DNA of 64,000 nt from Pseudomonas spelaei (GTDB taxonomy: Bacteria; Pseudomonadota; Gammaproteobacteria; Pseudomonadales; Pseudomonadaceae). The DNA is taken from positions 152,380 through 216,379 of the forward strand of contig NZ_WNNK01000010.1 of NCBI RefSeq assembly GCF_009724245.1. Direction: 5' to 3'. The notes under the pieces are model-generated. The model was given only the letters and a program-made list of their open reading frames with translations. It searched no databases and was not told the DNA's origin. Positions within the stretch are counted from its first letter, which is position 1; the number at the start of each line of letters is the position of its first letter. Shown here in pieces: positions 49,077-57,729 of the stretch. The position numbers were made by a program, and so were the translations under genes.

Positions 49077-49742
49077 TTACTCGTGGTCAATATCCAGTTT
49101 GGCAAACGTCACCTTGCCGCCTTCCTTGCTATCGCCACTGTTGTCCTGCACATAGACCCCAGCCTTGAAGTACAGAGGCTTTGCCCCCCAGGCGGCGCCG
49201 ATGCGTTCGTTCCATTGCCCGCTGGCGGCTTCGACGCTCAACAGGCCGGCGCGATTCAAGTGGATGACGTAGGTGAAATTGCGATCCAGAGGCACGTTTT
49301 CGGCGACGATGATTACCCGGCCTTCGCCATCATCCGGACGCATGCGCACTTTGGCCACGATGTTGCCGGTCTGGGTTTTTTCCTTGTACTGGTATTCGAC
49401 TTTGACCAGCGGTTTCTGGCTGTCATAAGCGTGAATCTGACCGATGACGATCTTGCCGGAAGACGGCACTTGGTTGACGGCCAGGGTGGCGCGCAGGAAG
49501 TTGTCGGCCTCGGGATAGGTCCAGTTGCGCAAGCGGCCGTCGGCGTAGGTTTCTCGCAGTTCGCTGCGTGGGTAGATGGCGTTTTCGGTGCGGGTGCCGG
49601 TGACGGGCGTCCAGAACTGGATGCTGCTGCCTTCTGCCTGGAAGTACTGGCCGTTGAACCCGCTGAGCAGCTTTGGGGTGTCGATGGTTGTGGGCGGGGA
49701 GCCGACGGGGATGCTCAGGTTCCAGGTGGACAGATCAATCAT
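49077..49742 (-). CDS. Polysaccharide lyase family 7 (alginate lyase-like)
   Basis: A 221-residue protein with all three PL7 signatures: YPRSELRET (residues about 58-66), IGQIHAYDSQ (near 100) and YFKAGVYVQDN near 190, forming the jelly-roll active groove that cleaves alginate by beta-elimination. It begins MIDLSTWNLSIPVGSPP with no signal peptide, unlike most secreted PL7 enzymes. AAGG lies 8 bases upstream. No alginate uptake or synthesis genes are nearby. Confidence 0.88.
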   Translation of the reverse strand: MIDLSTWNLSIPVGSPPTTIDTPKLLSGFNGQYFQAEGSSIQFWTPVTGTRTENAIYPRSELRETYADGRLRNWTYPEADNFLRATLAVNQVPSSGKIVIGQIHAYDSQKPLVKVEYQYKEKTQTGNIVAKVRMRPDDGEGRVIIVAENVPLDRNFTYVIHLNRAGLLSVEAASGQWNERIGAAWGAKPLYFKAGVYVQDNSGDSKEGGKVTFAKLDIDHE

Positions 49743-49829
49743 TGAGTAAGCCTTTATGCAGAATGAGAAGGGAAATCACGTTCTTTATAAGTGCCCGGCA
49801 ACGGTTTGTTAACATTTTTAAGTTGATTA

Positions 49830-49841
49830 ATTGACGTCAAT
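49830..49841. promoter_or_regulatory. 12-bp palindrome upstream of the alginate lyase gene
   Basis: ATTGACGTCAAT is a perfect palindrome in an AT-rich stretch, 88 bp before the lyase start on its minus strand. It could be an operator. The rest of the 286-base gap up to 50028 holds no gene or other structure that I can support. Confidence 0.4.
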
Positions 49842-50028
49842 AACCTGTCAAAAAGCCATGTTCCCCGTAAACCGTGGCCTGTGAAGGCTGACCGTTAGTC
49901 AGTTGCCTGAGCTTTGACACAATGATGAAACTTTCCTGTCTGTTGCTTTATTGGATCCATTACCCTGCGCGCGGTGCCCTGATGAATTCGCTACACTGGC
50001 GCCCTTCAAATCCTCTGTCGCTGAGCCC

Positions 50029-50535
50029 ATGACCGCGCTGAAATACCTCCAGGCTTATCCCGCTGCCTTGCAGGACCAAGTCCGCCAATTGATCGCCAAG
50101 GATCAATTGGGCGACTACTTGAGCCAGCGTTATCCCGAGCGCCATGGTGTACAGAGCGATAAAGCACTCTATAGCTACGCCCTGGCCTTGAAGCAGGAGC
50201 ACCTGCGTAATGCCCCGGCCATCGACAAAGTGCTATTTGATAACCGCCTGGACCTGACCCATCGCGCCCTGGGCCTGCACACCACCATCTCGCGGGTGCA
50301 GGGTGGCAATCTCAAGTCGAAGAAAGAGATCCGCATCGCCTCATTGTTCAAGGACGCCGCGCCGGAGTTTCTGCGGATGATCGTTGTGCACGAGCTGGCG
50401 CACTTCAAGGAGTCAGATCACAACAAGGCGTTCTACAAACTCTGCGAACACATGCTGCCGGGGTACCATCAGGTGGAATTCGACCTGCGGGTATACCTGA
50501 CGTACCGGGATTTGCAGGGCAAGGCGCAGGCATAA
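50029..50535 (+). CDS. YgjP-like M48-type metallopeptidase
   Basis: A 168-residue zinc peptidase of the YgjP/DUF45 type: HELAHFKESDHNKAFY (near residue 125) holds the HExxH zinc helix and the third His further on. The core begins near TISRVQGGNLKSKKEIRIAS. It is soluble with no export signal; substrates are unknown. ATG 50029 (MTALKYLQAYP) was chosen; a longer frame from 49951 runs into the promoter region. It precedes the small wHTH gene by 19 bases. Confidence 0.83.
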   Translation: MTALKYLQAYPAALQDQVRQLIAKDQLGDYLSQRYPERHGVQSDKALYSYALALKQEHLRNAPAIDKVLFDNRLDLTHRALGLHTTISRVQGGNLKSKKEIRIASLFKDAAPEFLRMIVVHELAHFKESDHNKAFYKLCEHMLPGYHQVEFDLRVYLTYRDLQGKAQA

Positions 50536-50554
50536 ACGACAGAGGGCAGCGAGC

Positions 50555-50851
50555 ATGGATGTCAGCAAGACCAAGAGCAGTTTCTACCGCCGCCTGTATG
50601 TGGCGTATCTGATCGACAGCCAACAGGCCAGCAGCGTCCCGGCGCTGACCGAAGTCACTGGCATGCCCAGGCGCACGGCGCAAGACACCCTTGCGGCGTT
50701 GGCGGACCTGGATATTGTCTGTGAGTTTGAACAGGAAGAGGGCGCCCGTAACCATGCCGGGCGCTATCGGATTCGCAGTTGGGGCGCGATTGATCAGCGC
50801 TGGATCAAGGACAACCTGGTGCAGATCAAACAGGTACTGGGCTACCCCTGA
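50555..50851 (+). CDS. Small winged-helix DNA-binding protein
   Basis: A 98-residue protein: YRRLYVAYLIDSQQASSVPALTEVTGMPRRTAQDTLAALADLDIV forms a winged HTH in residues 10-55, followed by a wing (FEQEEGARNHAGRYRIRSWG). It may regulate the upstream peptidase gene or itself. It probably shares a transcript with the YgjP-like gene. Confidence 0.75.
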   Translation: MDVSKTKSSFYRRLYVAYLIDSQQASSVPALTEVTGMPRRTAQDTLAALADLDIVCEFEQEEGARNHAGRYRIRSWGAIDQRWIKDNLVQIKQVLGYP

Positions 50852-50876
50852 ATCAGGGGGTGTTGGGTCTGGCCTC

Positions 50877-50942
50877 ATCGCGGGCAAGCCCGGCTCCCAC
50901 ATGTGATTGCATTTCCCCGTGGGAGCCGGGCTTGCCCGCGAT
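50877..50942. repeat. REP doublet after the wHTH gene
   Basis: Inverted arms ATCGCGGGCAAGCCCGGCTC and GAGCCGGGCTTGCCCGCGAT, between convergent genes. Confidence 0.88.
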
Positions 50943-50948
50943 GGCGTA

Positions 50949-51401
50949 CTAAGTTTTACGCATGCCGATGTGAGGAATGTCATCTTCCAGGTATTCCTCT
51001 CCCGCCACGACAAAGCCGTAGCCTGCGTAATACCCCTGCAAATGTGCCTGGGCCGACAAGTAGATCGGTACCTCGGGCCACTGCTTCTCGGCCTGTTTCA
51101 ACGCTTCATCCATCATCTGATGACCAAGCCCCGTCCCTCTGGCGCTCGGTGCAACGATCACCCGGCCGATGATCACGTCACCGCCTTGTGATTCGGGGTC
51201 GAGCAGACGCAGGTAGGCCACCAGATGATCATCGGTCCAGGCCATCAAGTGATAGGTATCGCCCTCCAGGTCCTGGCCATCGATATCTTGATAGACGCAT
51301 TTTTGCTCGACAACGAAGACCTCCGATCGCAGGCGCAAGATGGCGTACAACTGCTCCTTGCCCAAGTCGTTGTGGTGTTTGCAGACCCAATCAACTGTCA
51401 T
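50949..51401 (-). CDS. elaA: GNAT acetyltransferase ElaA
   Basis: A 150-residue GNAT protein. LYAILRLRSEVFVVEQKCVYQD is the ElaA N-terminus, and the acetyl-CoA site is GRVIVAPSARGTGLGHQMMDEAL (R-x-x-G-x-G). The acceptor substrate is unknown. It starts MTVDWVCKHHNDLG at ATG 51401. Confidence 0.88.
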   Translation of the reverse strand: MTVDWVCKHHNDLGKEQLYAILRLRSEVFVVEQKCVYQDIDGQDLEGDTYHLMAWTDDHLVAYLRLLDPESQGGDVIIGRVIVAPSARGTGLGHQMMDEALKQAEKQWPEVPIYLSAQAHLQGYYAGYGFVVAGEEYLEDDIPHIGMRKT

Positions 51402-51656
51402 CGTTCCATCCCGATTAATTACCTGTCTGGGATAGTAAGCCGGTGTGCCGCAACTGTCTTGGTTGTCGAGGCCTGGGATGAATAATTCGCCAGTTTTGTG
51501 AGTGGCGTCAATTTGCCATCATTGAGCGCTTCCGCCTCGGGCTTCTTTGTGTAATCTGCGGTACAGCCCGAGTGATGAGCTACAGTCAGGTCCTGTATTT
51601 GTGCAAGAACTGTCATCTCTCATTGGGATTTTGCCCGCTGCGAAAGGACATCAAGC

Positions 51657-52394
51657 ATGCCGCGATTGTCTCCTGCCGTTGCTTTGCTCGCACTGCTGTT
51701 GTTGGCCCAGACGGCTGCGGCAGACCGCTTGCGCCTGGTGGCGGATAGCTGGCCACCTTTCACTGATTCGACCCTGGTCAATGGCGGCCTGGCCACGGAT
51801 ATTGTCAGCACTGCCCTGGCGCGTGCGGGCTATGCCAGCGATTTTGAACAGGTGCCTTGGGCGCGGGCGCTGATGGGCGTGGGCGATGGGCGCTATGACG
51901 TGCTGATCAACGCCTGGTATGACGAGTCCCGCACTCACCTGGGGCAGTTTTCCGGTGAGTACTTGCTTAACCGGGTACGGTTTATCAAGCGCCGGGACGA
52001 CCCAATCGAGTTCCAGAACCTGCAGCAACTGCACGAATACCCCATCGCGGTGGTACGCGGTTATGCCTACGCGGCGGCATTCGACAGCGACACTCAGTTA
52101 CAGAAAGTACCTGTGCATAACTTCGCCATGGCCGTGCGGATGCTGGCGGCCAAGCGTGTGCGGCTAACGGTGGAGGATGAGTTTGTCGCCCGTTATTACC
52201 TGGCCCGAGAATCGCCCAGGGTGCGCAATGCGGTGGAGTTCCTGCCGACGCCGTTGAGCGAAAACAGCCTGCATATCCTGGTCAGCCTGAAAAATTCGCA
52301 GCATGAGCAGATCGTCGCCGACTTTGATCGGGAGATTGCCAAGATGAAAGCGGACGGCAGTTATGCGCGGTTGATGAAGCAGCACGGGATGTAG
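51657..52394 (+). CDS. Orphan periplasmic solute-binding protein, family 3
   Basis: A 245-residue protein with a signal peptide (MPRLSPAVALLALLLLAQTAAA) and the family 3 fold: RLRLVADSWPPFTDS, GYASDFEQVPWARALMGVGDGRYDVLINAW. The ligand is unknown. No permease is adjacent. It resembles the protein at 23169 only in fold. AAGGACATCAAGC lies before ATG. Its stop is 4 bases from the convergent yccS stop. Confidence 0.8.
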   Translation: MPRLSPAVALLALLLLAQTAAADRLRLVADSWPPFTDSTLVNGGLATDIVSTALARAGYASDFEQVPWARALMGVGDGRYDVLINAWYDESRTHLGQFSGEYLLNRVRFIKRRDDPIEFQNLQQLHEYPIAVVRGYAYAAAFDSDTQLQKVPVHNFAMAVRMLAAKRVRLTVEDEFVARYYLARESPRVRNAVEFLPTPLSENSLHILVSLKNSQHEQIVADFDREIAKMKADGSYARLMKQHGM

Positions 52395-52398
52395 CGGC

Positions 52399-54582
52399 CT
52401 ACGCGGCGCTGCTGTCTTTGATCAAGTGCGCGGCCAACGTCCGCAGCGGTCCCAACTGCCGGCAAATCAACGCCAACTGCGTTTGCACCAGCCGTTGTCC
52501 TTCATCGATCTCATCCGGCATCTGCTCCAACTCAACCGCCAGTGCTTCCTCGGCGTCGCTCTGGATGGCGATTGGCTGTTTGTTGGCCAGCCCCGTGGCG
52601 ATTTCGTCGATGCTCACCGCCAGGGTATTGCCGGCGCCTTCGATCAGGTGTTCACGCACTTCGGCCGGTAGTTGGGTCTCGCGGTGGGCACCGAGCCCCG
52701 ACAGGTAGCTGAGCAAGGTGTGGGACAACACCAGGAAGCGGAAGCCTACATCGGCTTCCTTCCGGAAATGGCCCGGCTCCATCAGCATGTTGGCCAGGGT
52801 GGTGGACAGTGCGGCGTCGGCGTTGTGGGCATTGCGCCGGGCCAGGCGGTAAGCCAGGTCATCGCTTTTGCCGGCGGCGTACTGCTGCATGATTTGCCGC
52901 AGGTAGATGCTGTTGCAGGTCAGGGTGTTGGCCAGCACCTTGTTCAGACGACGGCCCTGCCAGTCCGGCAGGAACAGGAACACCGCCAGCCCGGCGATCA
53001 GGCTGCCCAGCAGGGTATCGAACAGCCGTGGCAGGAACAGTCCATAGCCATCGCCCACCTGGTTGAAGCAGAACAGGATCATCAAGGTGATCGCGGCGGT
53101 CGCCAGGGTGTAGCGCGTGGTGCGGTTGATAAAGAACACCAGGCCTGCGGCGATAGCGAACGTGGATTGGATCAGCGGGCTTGGGAACAAATCGAACAGC
53201 GCCCAGGCCACGGTCAGGCCGATGGCGGTGCCGATGATCCGCTGGCCCAGCTTGCGCCGGGTGGCGCCGTAGTTGGGTTGGCAGACAAACAGCGTGGTGA
53301 GGATGATCCAGTAACCCTGGGACGGGTGGATCAAATGCACCATGCCGTAGCCGATACTCAATGCCAGGGGCAGGCGCAGGGCATGCCGGAACAACAATGA
53401 CGTCGGCGTCAGCTGGGTGCGCAGGCGCGTCCACATTTCCTTGAGGTTGCGCGGTGCGCGGTCCAGCAGGCTGCTGTCGGTGGCATCGGCCAGGCTGTCG
53501 GGGTTACTGGCGTCGCCAAGCAGCCGGTCCAGAGTCGACAGGTTGGCCGCCAGGGCGCGCAAGGAACGCAGCAAACCGCGCCAGGCCGGGTTGCTCTGGA
53601 TGCGCAGGTGCTCGAGGGAGGCGTTGAGGTCGCTCAGGGCCTCGGCGAAGCTGTCGTCATAGACGAAGGGCTGACGCATCTGTATCGATTCGGCGAGGGT
53701 CTGGCAGGCCTTGCCTTGCTGGCGCAGCAGGCGTTGGCAGCGGAACAGCACGTCACTGTGGAAGAAGGCTTCGGCGAGGGCGTTGTAAGGGTAGTGGGAG
53801 GAACTGGCGCGCTCGTGGATGTCCTGGGCCAGGAAGTACAGCTTGAGGTAACGGCTGACCTTGGACCCCGGTCGGCCATTGCCGACCCGGTGCAGGATGA
53901 TTTCCTTGGCGGCGTTCAGGGCCGCCACCACCCGACCATTCTGTTGGGCCAGCTCCAGGCGTCGCGCCTCTACATCCAGCTGGCGGATCGGTTCGAACAG
54001 TGACGATTTGAGTTTGAGGTAACGCCCCAACTCACGGAACAACCGCGCCAGGCTCTGTTGCACCGGCTGATTGGAAAACAGCGCCTGCCACAACACCGAG
54101 AGCACGCCATACCAGGCGGCACCGGCCACCAGCAGCAGCGGCTCATGCCAGAACTCCGTGACCGTTCCGCCGCGCTGGTCCACACCGATCATGGTGTAGA
54201 CCGAGAGAATCAGCGTGGCCGAAGCGATCGCTCCGTAGCGTTCCCCCAATGCCCCGAGCATGGTCAGGCCGAAACTCGCCAGGGCCAGGGCGATGGCGAA
54301 GATCCAGGGGTAGGGGAAAAGCAGTTCGACTGACAGCGCCGCGACGCTGAAACACACCAGCGTTACCGCGAGGGCGTTGAGGCGGCCTTGCCAACTGTCA
54401 TCGGTCTCGGCCAGGGCGCTGGCGATAATCCCCAGGAACAGCGGGATCAGCAGCGCCATTTCATCTTGATACCAACACAGCGCCATGCTGCCGGTGAGGG
54501 CGATGAATACCCGTACGCTGTAGCTGAACTTATCCAGCGCCCAAAGGCGCCGCATGGATTGGCGGAACGAGGTCGATGACAT
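52399..54582 (-). CDS. yccS: YccS/FUSC-family inner membrane protein
   Basis: A 727-residue protein with an N-terminal set of about six helices (MSSTSFRQSMRRLWALDKFS, ALTGSMALCWYQDEM, LFLGIIASALAETDDS), a cytoplasmic middle, then a second set of helices (PLALSIGYGMVHLIHPSQGYWIILTTLF) and a cytoplasmic tail. This is the FUSC/aromatic-acid-exporter-type architecture of YccS. The substrate is unknown. ATG 54582 was chosen over a longer frame. Confidence 0.87.
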   Translation of the reverse strand: MSSTSFRQSMRRLWALDKFSYSVRVFIALTGSMALCWYQDEMALLIPLFLGIIASALAETDDSWQGRLNALAVTLVCFSVAALSVELLFPYPWIFAIALALASFGLTMLGALGERYGAIASATLILSVYTMIGVDQRGGTVTEFWHEPLLLVAGAAWYGVLSVLWQALFSNQPVQQSLARLFRELGRYLKLKSSLFEPIRQLDVEARRLELAQQNGRVVAALNAAKEIILHRVGNGRPGSKVSRYLKLYFLAQDIHERASSSHYPYNALAEAFFHSDVLFRCQRLLRQQGKACQTLAESIQMRQPFVYDDSFAEALSDLNASLEHLRIQSNPAWRGLLRSLRALAANLSTLDRLLGDASNPDSLADATDSSLLDRAPRNLKEMWTRLRTQLTPTSLLFRHALRLPLALSIGYGMVHLIHPSQGYWIILTTLFVCQPNYGATRRKLGQRIIGTAIGLTVAWALFDLFPSPLIQSTFAIAAGLVFFINRTTRYTLATAAITLMILFCFNQVGDGYGLFLPRLFDTLLGSLIAGLAVFLFLPDWQGRRLNKVLANTLTCNSIYLRQIMQQYAAGKSDDLAYRLARRNAHNADAALSTTLANMLMEPGHFRKEADVGFRFLVLSHTLLSYLSGLGAHRETQLPAEVREHLIEGAGNTLAVSIDEIATGLANKQPIAIQSDAEEALAVELEQMPDEIDEGQRLVQTQLALICRQLGPLRTLAAHLIKDSSAA

Positions 54583-54709
54583 GAAGTCTGGGGTCTTCCG
54601 GGACGATGTCGCTAAATTGAGCCAGTAATGACGCCACGGCAAGCGTGGCGATCACATCGGACAGCAAAATTTGTTCCGGGGCACTTGTTTGAAAACAATG
54701 AAGATCAAC

Positions 54710-54799
54710 TGTGGGAGCTGGCTTGCCTGCGATGAGGGCGGTAAATTCAACATCATTGTTGACTGATTAACCGTCATCGCAGGCAAGCCAGCTCCCACA
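54710..54799. repeat. REP doublet between yccS and the YhiN-type gene
   Basis: Inverted arms TGTGGGAGCTGGCTTGCCTG and CAGGCAAGCCAGCTCCCACA (GCTGGCTTGCCTGCGAT subtype). Confidence 0.88.
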
Positions 54800-54816
54800 T
54801 TTTTTACCGCGTTGTG

Positions 54817-55995
54817 TCAGGCGTATTGCGCGGCGGCGTAGCCCGAAGCCCACGCCCACTGGAAGTTGAACCCGCCCAGGTGCCCGGTCACATCCAGCAC
54901 TTCGCCAATGAAATACAGCCCCGGGCTTTTCAGCGACTCCATGGTCTTGGACGACACTTCCCGCGTGTCCACGCCGCCCAGGGTCACTTCCGCTGTGCGA
55001 TAGCCTTCGGTTCCCGCCGGCACCAACTGCCAGCTTCCCAGTTTGTTGGCGATGTCCGCCACTTCGGCATGGGTGTACTGCTTCATTGGCTTGGACTCAA
55101 ACCACGTCTCGGCCAACAGGTTGGCCATCTTCTTGGTGAAGATCTCACCCAGCAGGGTTTTCAACTCGCTGTTGGGGCGCTCGGCCTGTTGCTGTTGCAG
55201 CCAGGTGTGGGCGTCGTGGTCGGGCAGCAGATTGATTTCAACGGTGTCGCCGGATTCCCAGTACGAGGAAATCTGCAAGATCGCCGGCCCGCTCAGGCCG
55301 CGATGGGTAAACAGGATATTCTCGCGAAAGCTCTGGTCGTTGCAGCTCACCAGGCAATCCACTGAAGTGCCGGACAGTTCGCCGCACAGCTCCTTAAGCT
55401 GATCGGTGATGGTGAACGGCACCAGGCCGGCGCGGGTCGGCAGCAGTTCATGGCCGAACTGCTTGGCCACCTGGTAACCGAAACCGGTGGCGCCCAGCGT
55501 CGGGATCGACAACCCGCCCGTGGCGATCACCAGGGATTCGCAGCGCAGCTCGCCCAGGGTGGTCTGCAAGTGATAACCGCTGTCGAGCTTGGCGATCTCC
55601 TGGACCGAGGTGTCCAGGTGCAGGCTGACGCCGACCTGGATGCACTCGTCCAGCAGCATGCCGAGGATGTCGCTGGATTTGTTATCGCAGAACAACTGGC
55701 CGAGTTTCTTCTCGTGGTACGGCACGCCGTGCTTGGCCACCAGCCCGATAAAATCCCACTGGGTGTAGCGGGCCAGGGCGGACTTGCAGAAGTGTGCGTT
55801 GTGGGAGAGGAAGTTGGCGGGCTCGGTGTACATATTGGTGAAGTTGCAGCGGCCACCGCCAGACATCAGGATCTTCTTGCCAGCCTTGTTCGCGTGGTCG
55901 ATCAACATCACTTTGCGCCCACGGCCGGCGGCGGTCAGCGCACACATCAAACCTGCGGCGCCGGCGCCAATGATTACGACTTCGGTAGAGCGCAA
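54817..55995 (-). CDS. HI0933/YhiN-type flavoprotein
   Basis: A 392-residue FAD protein. The dinucleotide fold is VVIIGAGAAGLMCALTAAG, with ILMSGGGRCNFTNMYTEP as family signature. It is annotated as an NAD(P)/FAD-dependent oxidoreductase of unknown reaction. The start is uncertain: TTG 55995 (GAGG 8 bases upstream) puts the Rossmann motif at the N-terminus as in E. coli YhiN; GTG 56025 (AGGA 6 bases upstream) would add 10 residues. It ends at a conserved FNFQWAWASGYAAAQYA. Confidence 0.83.
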   Translation of the reverse strand: MRSTEVVIIGAGAAGLMCALTAAGRGRKVMLIDHANKAGKKILMSGGGRCNFTNMYTEPANFLSHNAHFCKSALARYTQWDFIGLVAKHGVPYHEKKLGQLFCDNKSSDILGMLLDECIQVGVSLHLDTSVQEIAKLDSGYHLQTTLGELRCESLVIATGGLSIPTLGATGFGYQVAKQFGHELLPTRAGLVPFTITDQLKELCGELSGTSVDCLVSCNDQSFRENILFTHRGLSGPAILQISSYWESGDTVEINLLPDHDAHTWLQQQQAERPNSELKTLLGEIFTKKMANLLAETWFESKPMKQYTHAEVADIANKLGSWQLVPAGTEGYRTAEVTLGGVDTREVSSKTMESLKSPGLYFIGEVLDVTGHLGGFNFQWAWASGYAAAQYA

Positions 55996-56051
55996 AACGG
56001 TGTCCTCATGCAAATGTTGGTTCACTGCAAATCCTGATCTGCAATGCAATC

Positions 56052-56147
56052 AAATGTGGGAGCTGGCTTGCCTGCGATGAGGCCGGCACATTCAACCTTT
56101 CTGTTGAATGACCCGCCGCCATCGCAGGCAAGCCAGCTCCCACATTT
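56052..56147. repeat. REP doublet between the YhiN-type gene and dbpA
   Basis: Inverted arms AAATGTGGGAGCTGGCTTGC and GCAAGCCAGCTCCCACATTT (GCTGGCTTGCCTGCGAT subtype). Confidence 0.88.
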
Positions 56148-56171
56148 TGATCTCTGTGTAACTTGAGACCG

Positions 56172-57557
56172 TTACAGAATCCGAACGCGCAACGAACGGC
56201 CTTTGATCTTGCCGTCGTTCAAACGCTGCAATGCCTGCTTGGCGATCGTGCGATCCACCGCCACAAACGCCTGGAAATCAAAGATCGCGATCTTGCCCAC
56301 CTGGGCACCTGGAATCCCTGCGTCACCGGTCAAGGCACCGAGGATGTCGCCCGGACGAACCTTGTCTTTACGCCCGGCCGCAATGCACAAGGTGCTCATG
56401 GCCGGCAGCAGCGGTGCGCCGCCCTGGGACTTGAGGTTGCTCAGTTGGTCCCAGTTCAGTGGCGACTTCTGCAGCAGCTCGATGGCCTGGGCGCGGTGGG
56501 CTTCAGACGGTGCCACCAGGCTGATAGCGATGCCGGTTTCACCGGCGCGACCGGTACGGCCAACGCGGTGGATGTGGATTTCCGAGTCGCGGGCCAGTTC
56601 GACGTTGATCACCATGTCCAGTGCATCAATGTCCAAACCACGGGCGGCAACGTCAGTGGCGACCAGCACCGAAGTACTGCGGTTGGCGAACATCGCCAGT
56701 ACCTGGTCACGGTCACGCTGTTCCAGGTCGCCATGCAGGCCGACGGCGGAAATGCCTTTGGAGGTCAGGTGATCAACGGTTTCCTGCACTTGCTGCTTGG
56801 TAAAGCAGAAGGCCACGCAAGAGGCGGGGCGGAAGTGGGCCAGGACCTTGGTCACCGCATCCATGCGCTCTTCCGGGGAGATCTCGTAGAAACGCTGCTC
56901 GATCTGCTCGTCCGAGTGGAACGCCTCGGCTTTCACTTGCTGCGGCGCACGCATGAACTTGGACGCCAGCTGCTTGATGCTCACCGGGTAGGTGGCGGAG
57001 AACAGCAGGGTCTGGCGGCGTGGCGGGGTCTTGCTGATGATGTCTTCGATGGCGTCGTAGAAGCCCATGTCGAGCATGCGGTCGGCTTCGTCGAGGATCA
57101 GCGTGTTCAAACCGTCGAGCACCAGCGAACCCTTGCGCAGGTGTTGCTGGATGCGGCCCGGCGTGCCGACGATGATGTGTGCGCCGTGCTCGAGCGAGGC
57201 GATCTGCGGGCCGAGGGACACGCCGCCGCACAGGGTCAATACCTTGATGTTGTCTTCGGCGCGGGCCAGGCGACGGATTTCCTTGGCCACCTGGTCAGCC
57301 AGCTCACGGGTCGGGCACATCACCAGAGCCTGGCAGCCGAAATAGCGCGGGTTGATCGGGTTCAGCAGGCCGATACCAAAGGCCGCTGTCTTGCCGCTGC
57401 CGGTCTTGGCTTGGGCGATCAGGTCCAGCCCCTTGAGGATCACCGGCAAGCTTTGCGCCTGGATCTGCGTCATCTGGGTATAACCAAGAGCGTCCAGGTT
57501 AGCCAGCATGGCGGCGGACAGCGGCAAAGTATTAAAAGCGGTGGCGATGGTGGTCAC
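56172..57557 (-). CDS. dbpA: DEAD-box RNA helicase DbpA
   Basis: A 461-residue helicase for 23S rRNA in 50S assembly. Motifs: [47 protein letters not shown]. The C-terminal RNA-binding domain (from about residue 385: LCIAAGRKDKVRPGDILGAL to RSLRVRIL) recognises hairpin 92. GTG 57557 was chosen (MTTIATAFNTLPLS, AGG about 8 bases upstream); TTG 57572 would add five residues. It is the second DEAD-box helicase of the window. Confidence 0.92.
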   Translation of the reverse strand: MTTIATAFNTLPLSAAMLANLDALGYTQMTQIQAQSLPVILKGLDLIAQAKTGSGKTAAFGIGLLNPINPRYFGCQALVMCPTRELADQVAKEIRRLARAEDNIKVLTLCGGVSLGPQIASLEHGAHIIVGTPGRIQQHLRKGSLVLDGLNTLILDEADRMLDMGFYDAIEDIISKTPPRRQTLLFSATYPVSIKQLASKFMRAPQQVKAEAFHSDEQIEQRFYEISPEERMDAVTKVLAHFRPASCVAFCFTKQQVQETVDHLTSKGISAVGLHGDLEQRDRDQVLAMFANRSTSVLVATDVAARGLDIDALDMVINVELARDSEIHIHRVGRTGRAGETGIAISLVAPSEAHRAQAIELLQKSPLNWDQLSNLKSQGGAPLLPAMSTLCIAAGRKDKVRPGDILGALTGDAGIPGAQVGKIAIFDFQAFVAVDRTIAKQALQRLNDGKIKGRSLRVRIL

Positions 57558-57644
57558 GGGACTGGCCTGCAAAACAAAATGTCGCGCAGTGTAGCAGCCC
57601 CGAAGGATTTTCCCTGCACGTTCCAGACGAGAAGCTGTAGGCCA

Positions 57645-57729
57645 GTAGCCGCTGTCGAGGCACGAGGCTGCGATGCGGGCCGCAGGGCCGCCGCTTTGGG
57701 GCCGCTGCCCAGCCCATCGCAGCGGCTAT
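57645..57729. repeat. REP element of the GTAGCCGCT class, partly truncated, at the MFS stop
   Basis: Begins GTAGCCGCTGTCGAGGCACG and ends CATCGCAGCGGCTAT; the right arm lacks the GTGCCTCGAC part seen at 35643-35743. It abuts the MFS stop codon, so the right arm may have been lost by deletion. Confidence 0.7.
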
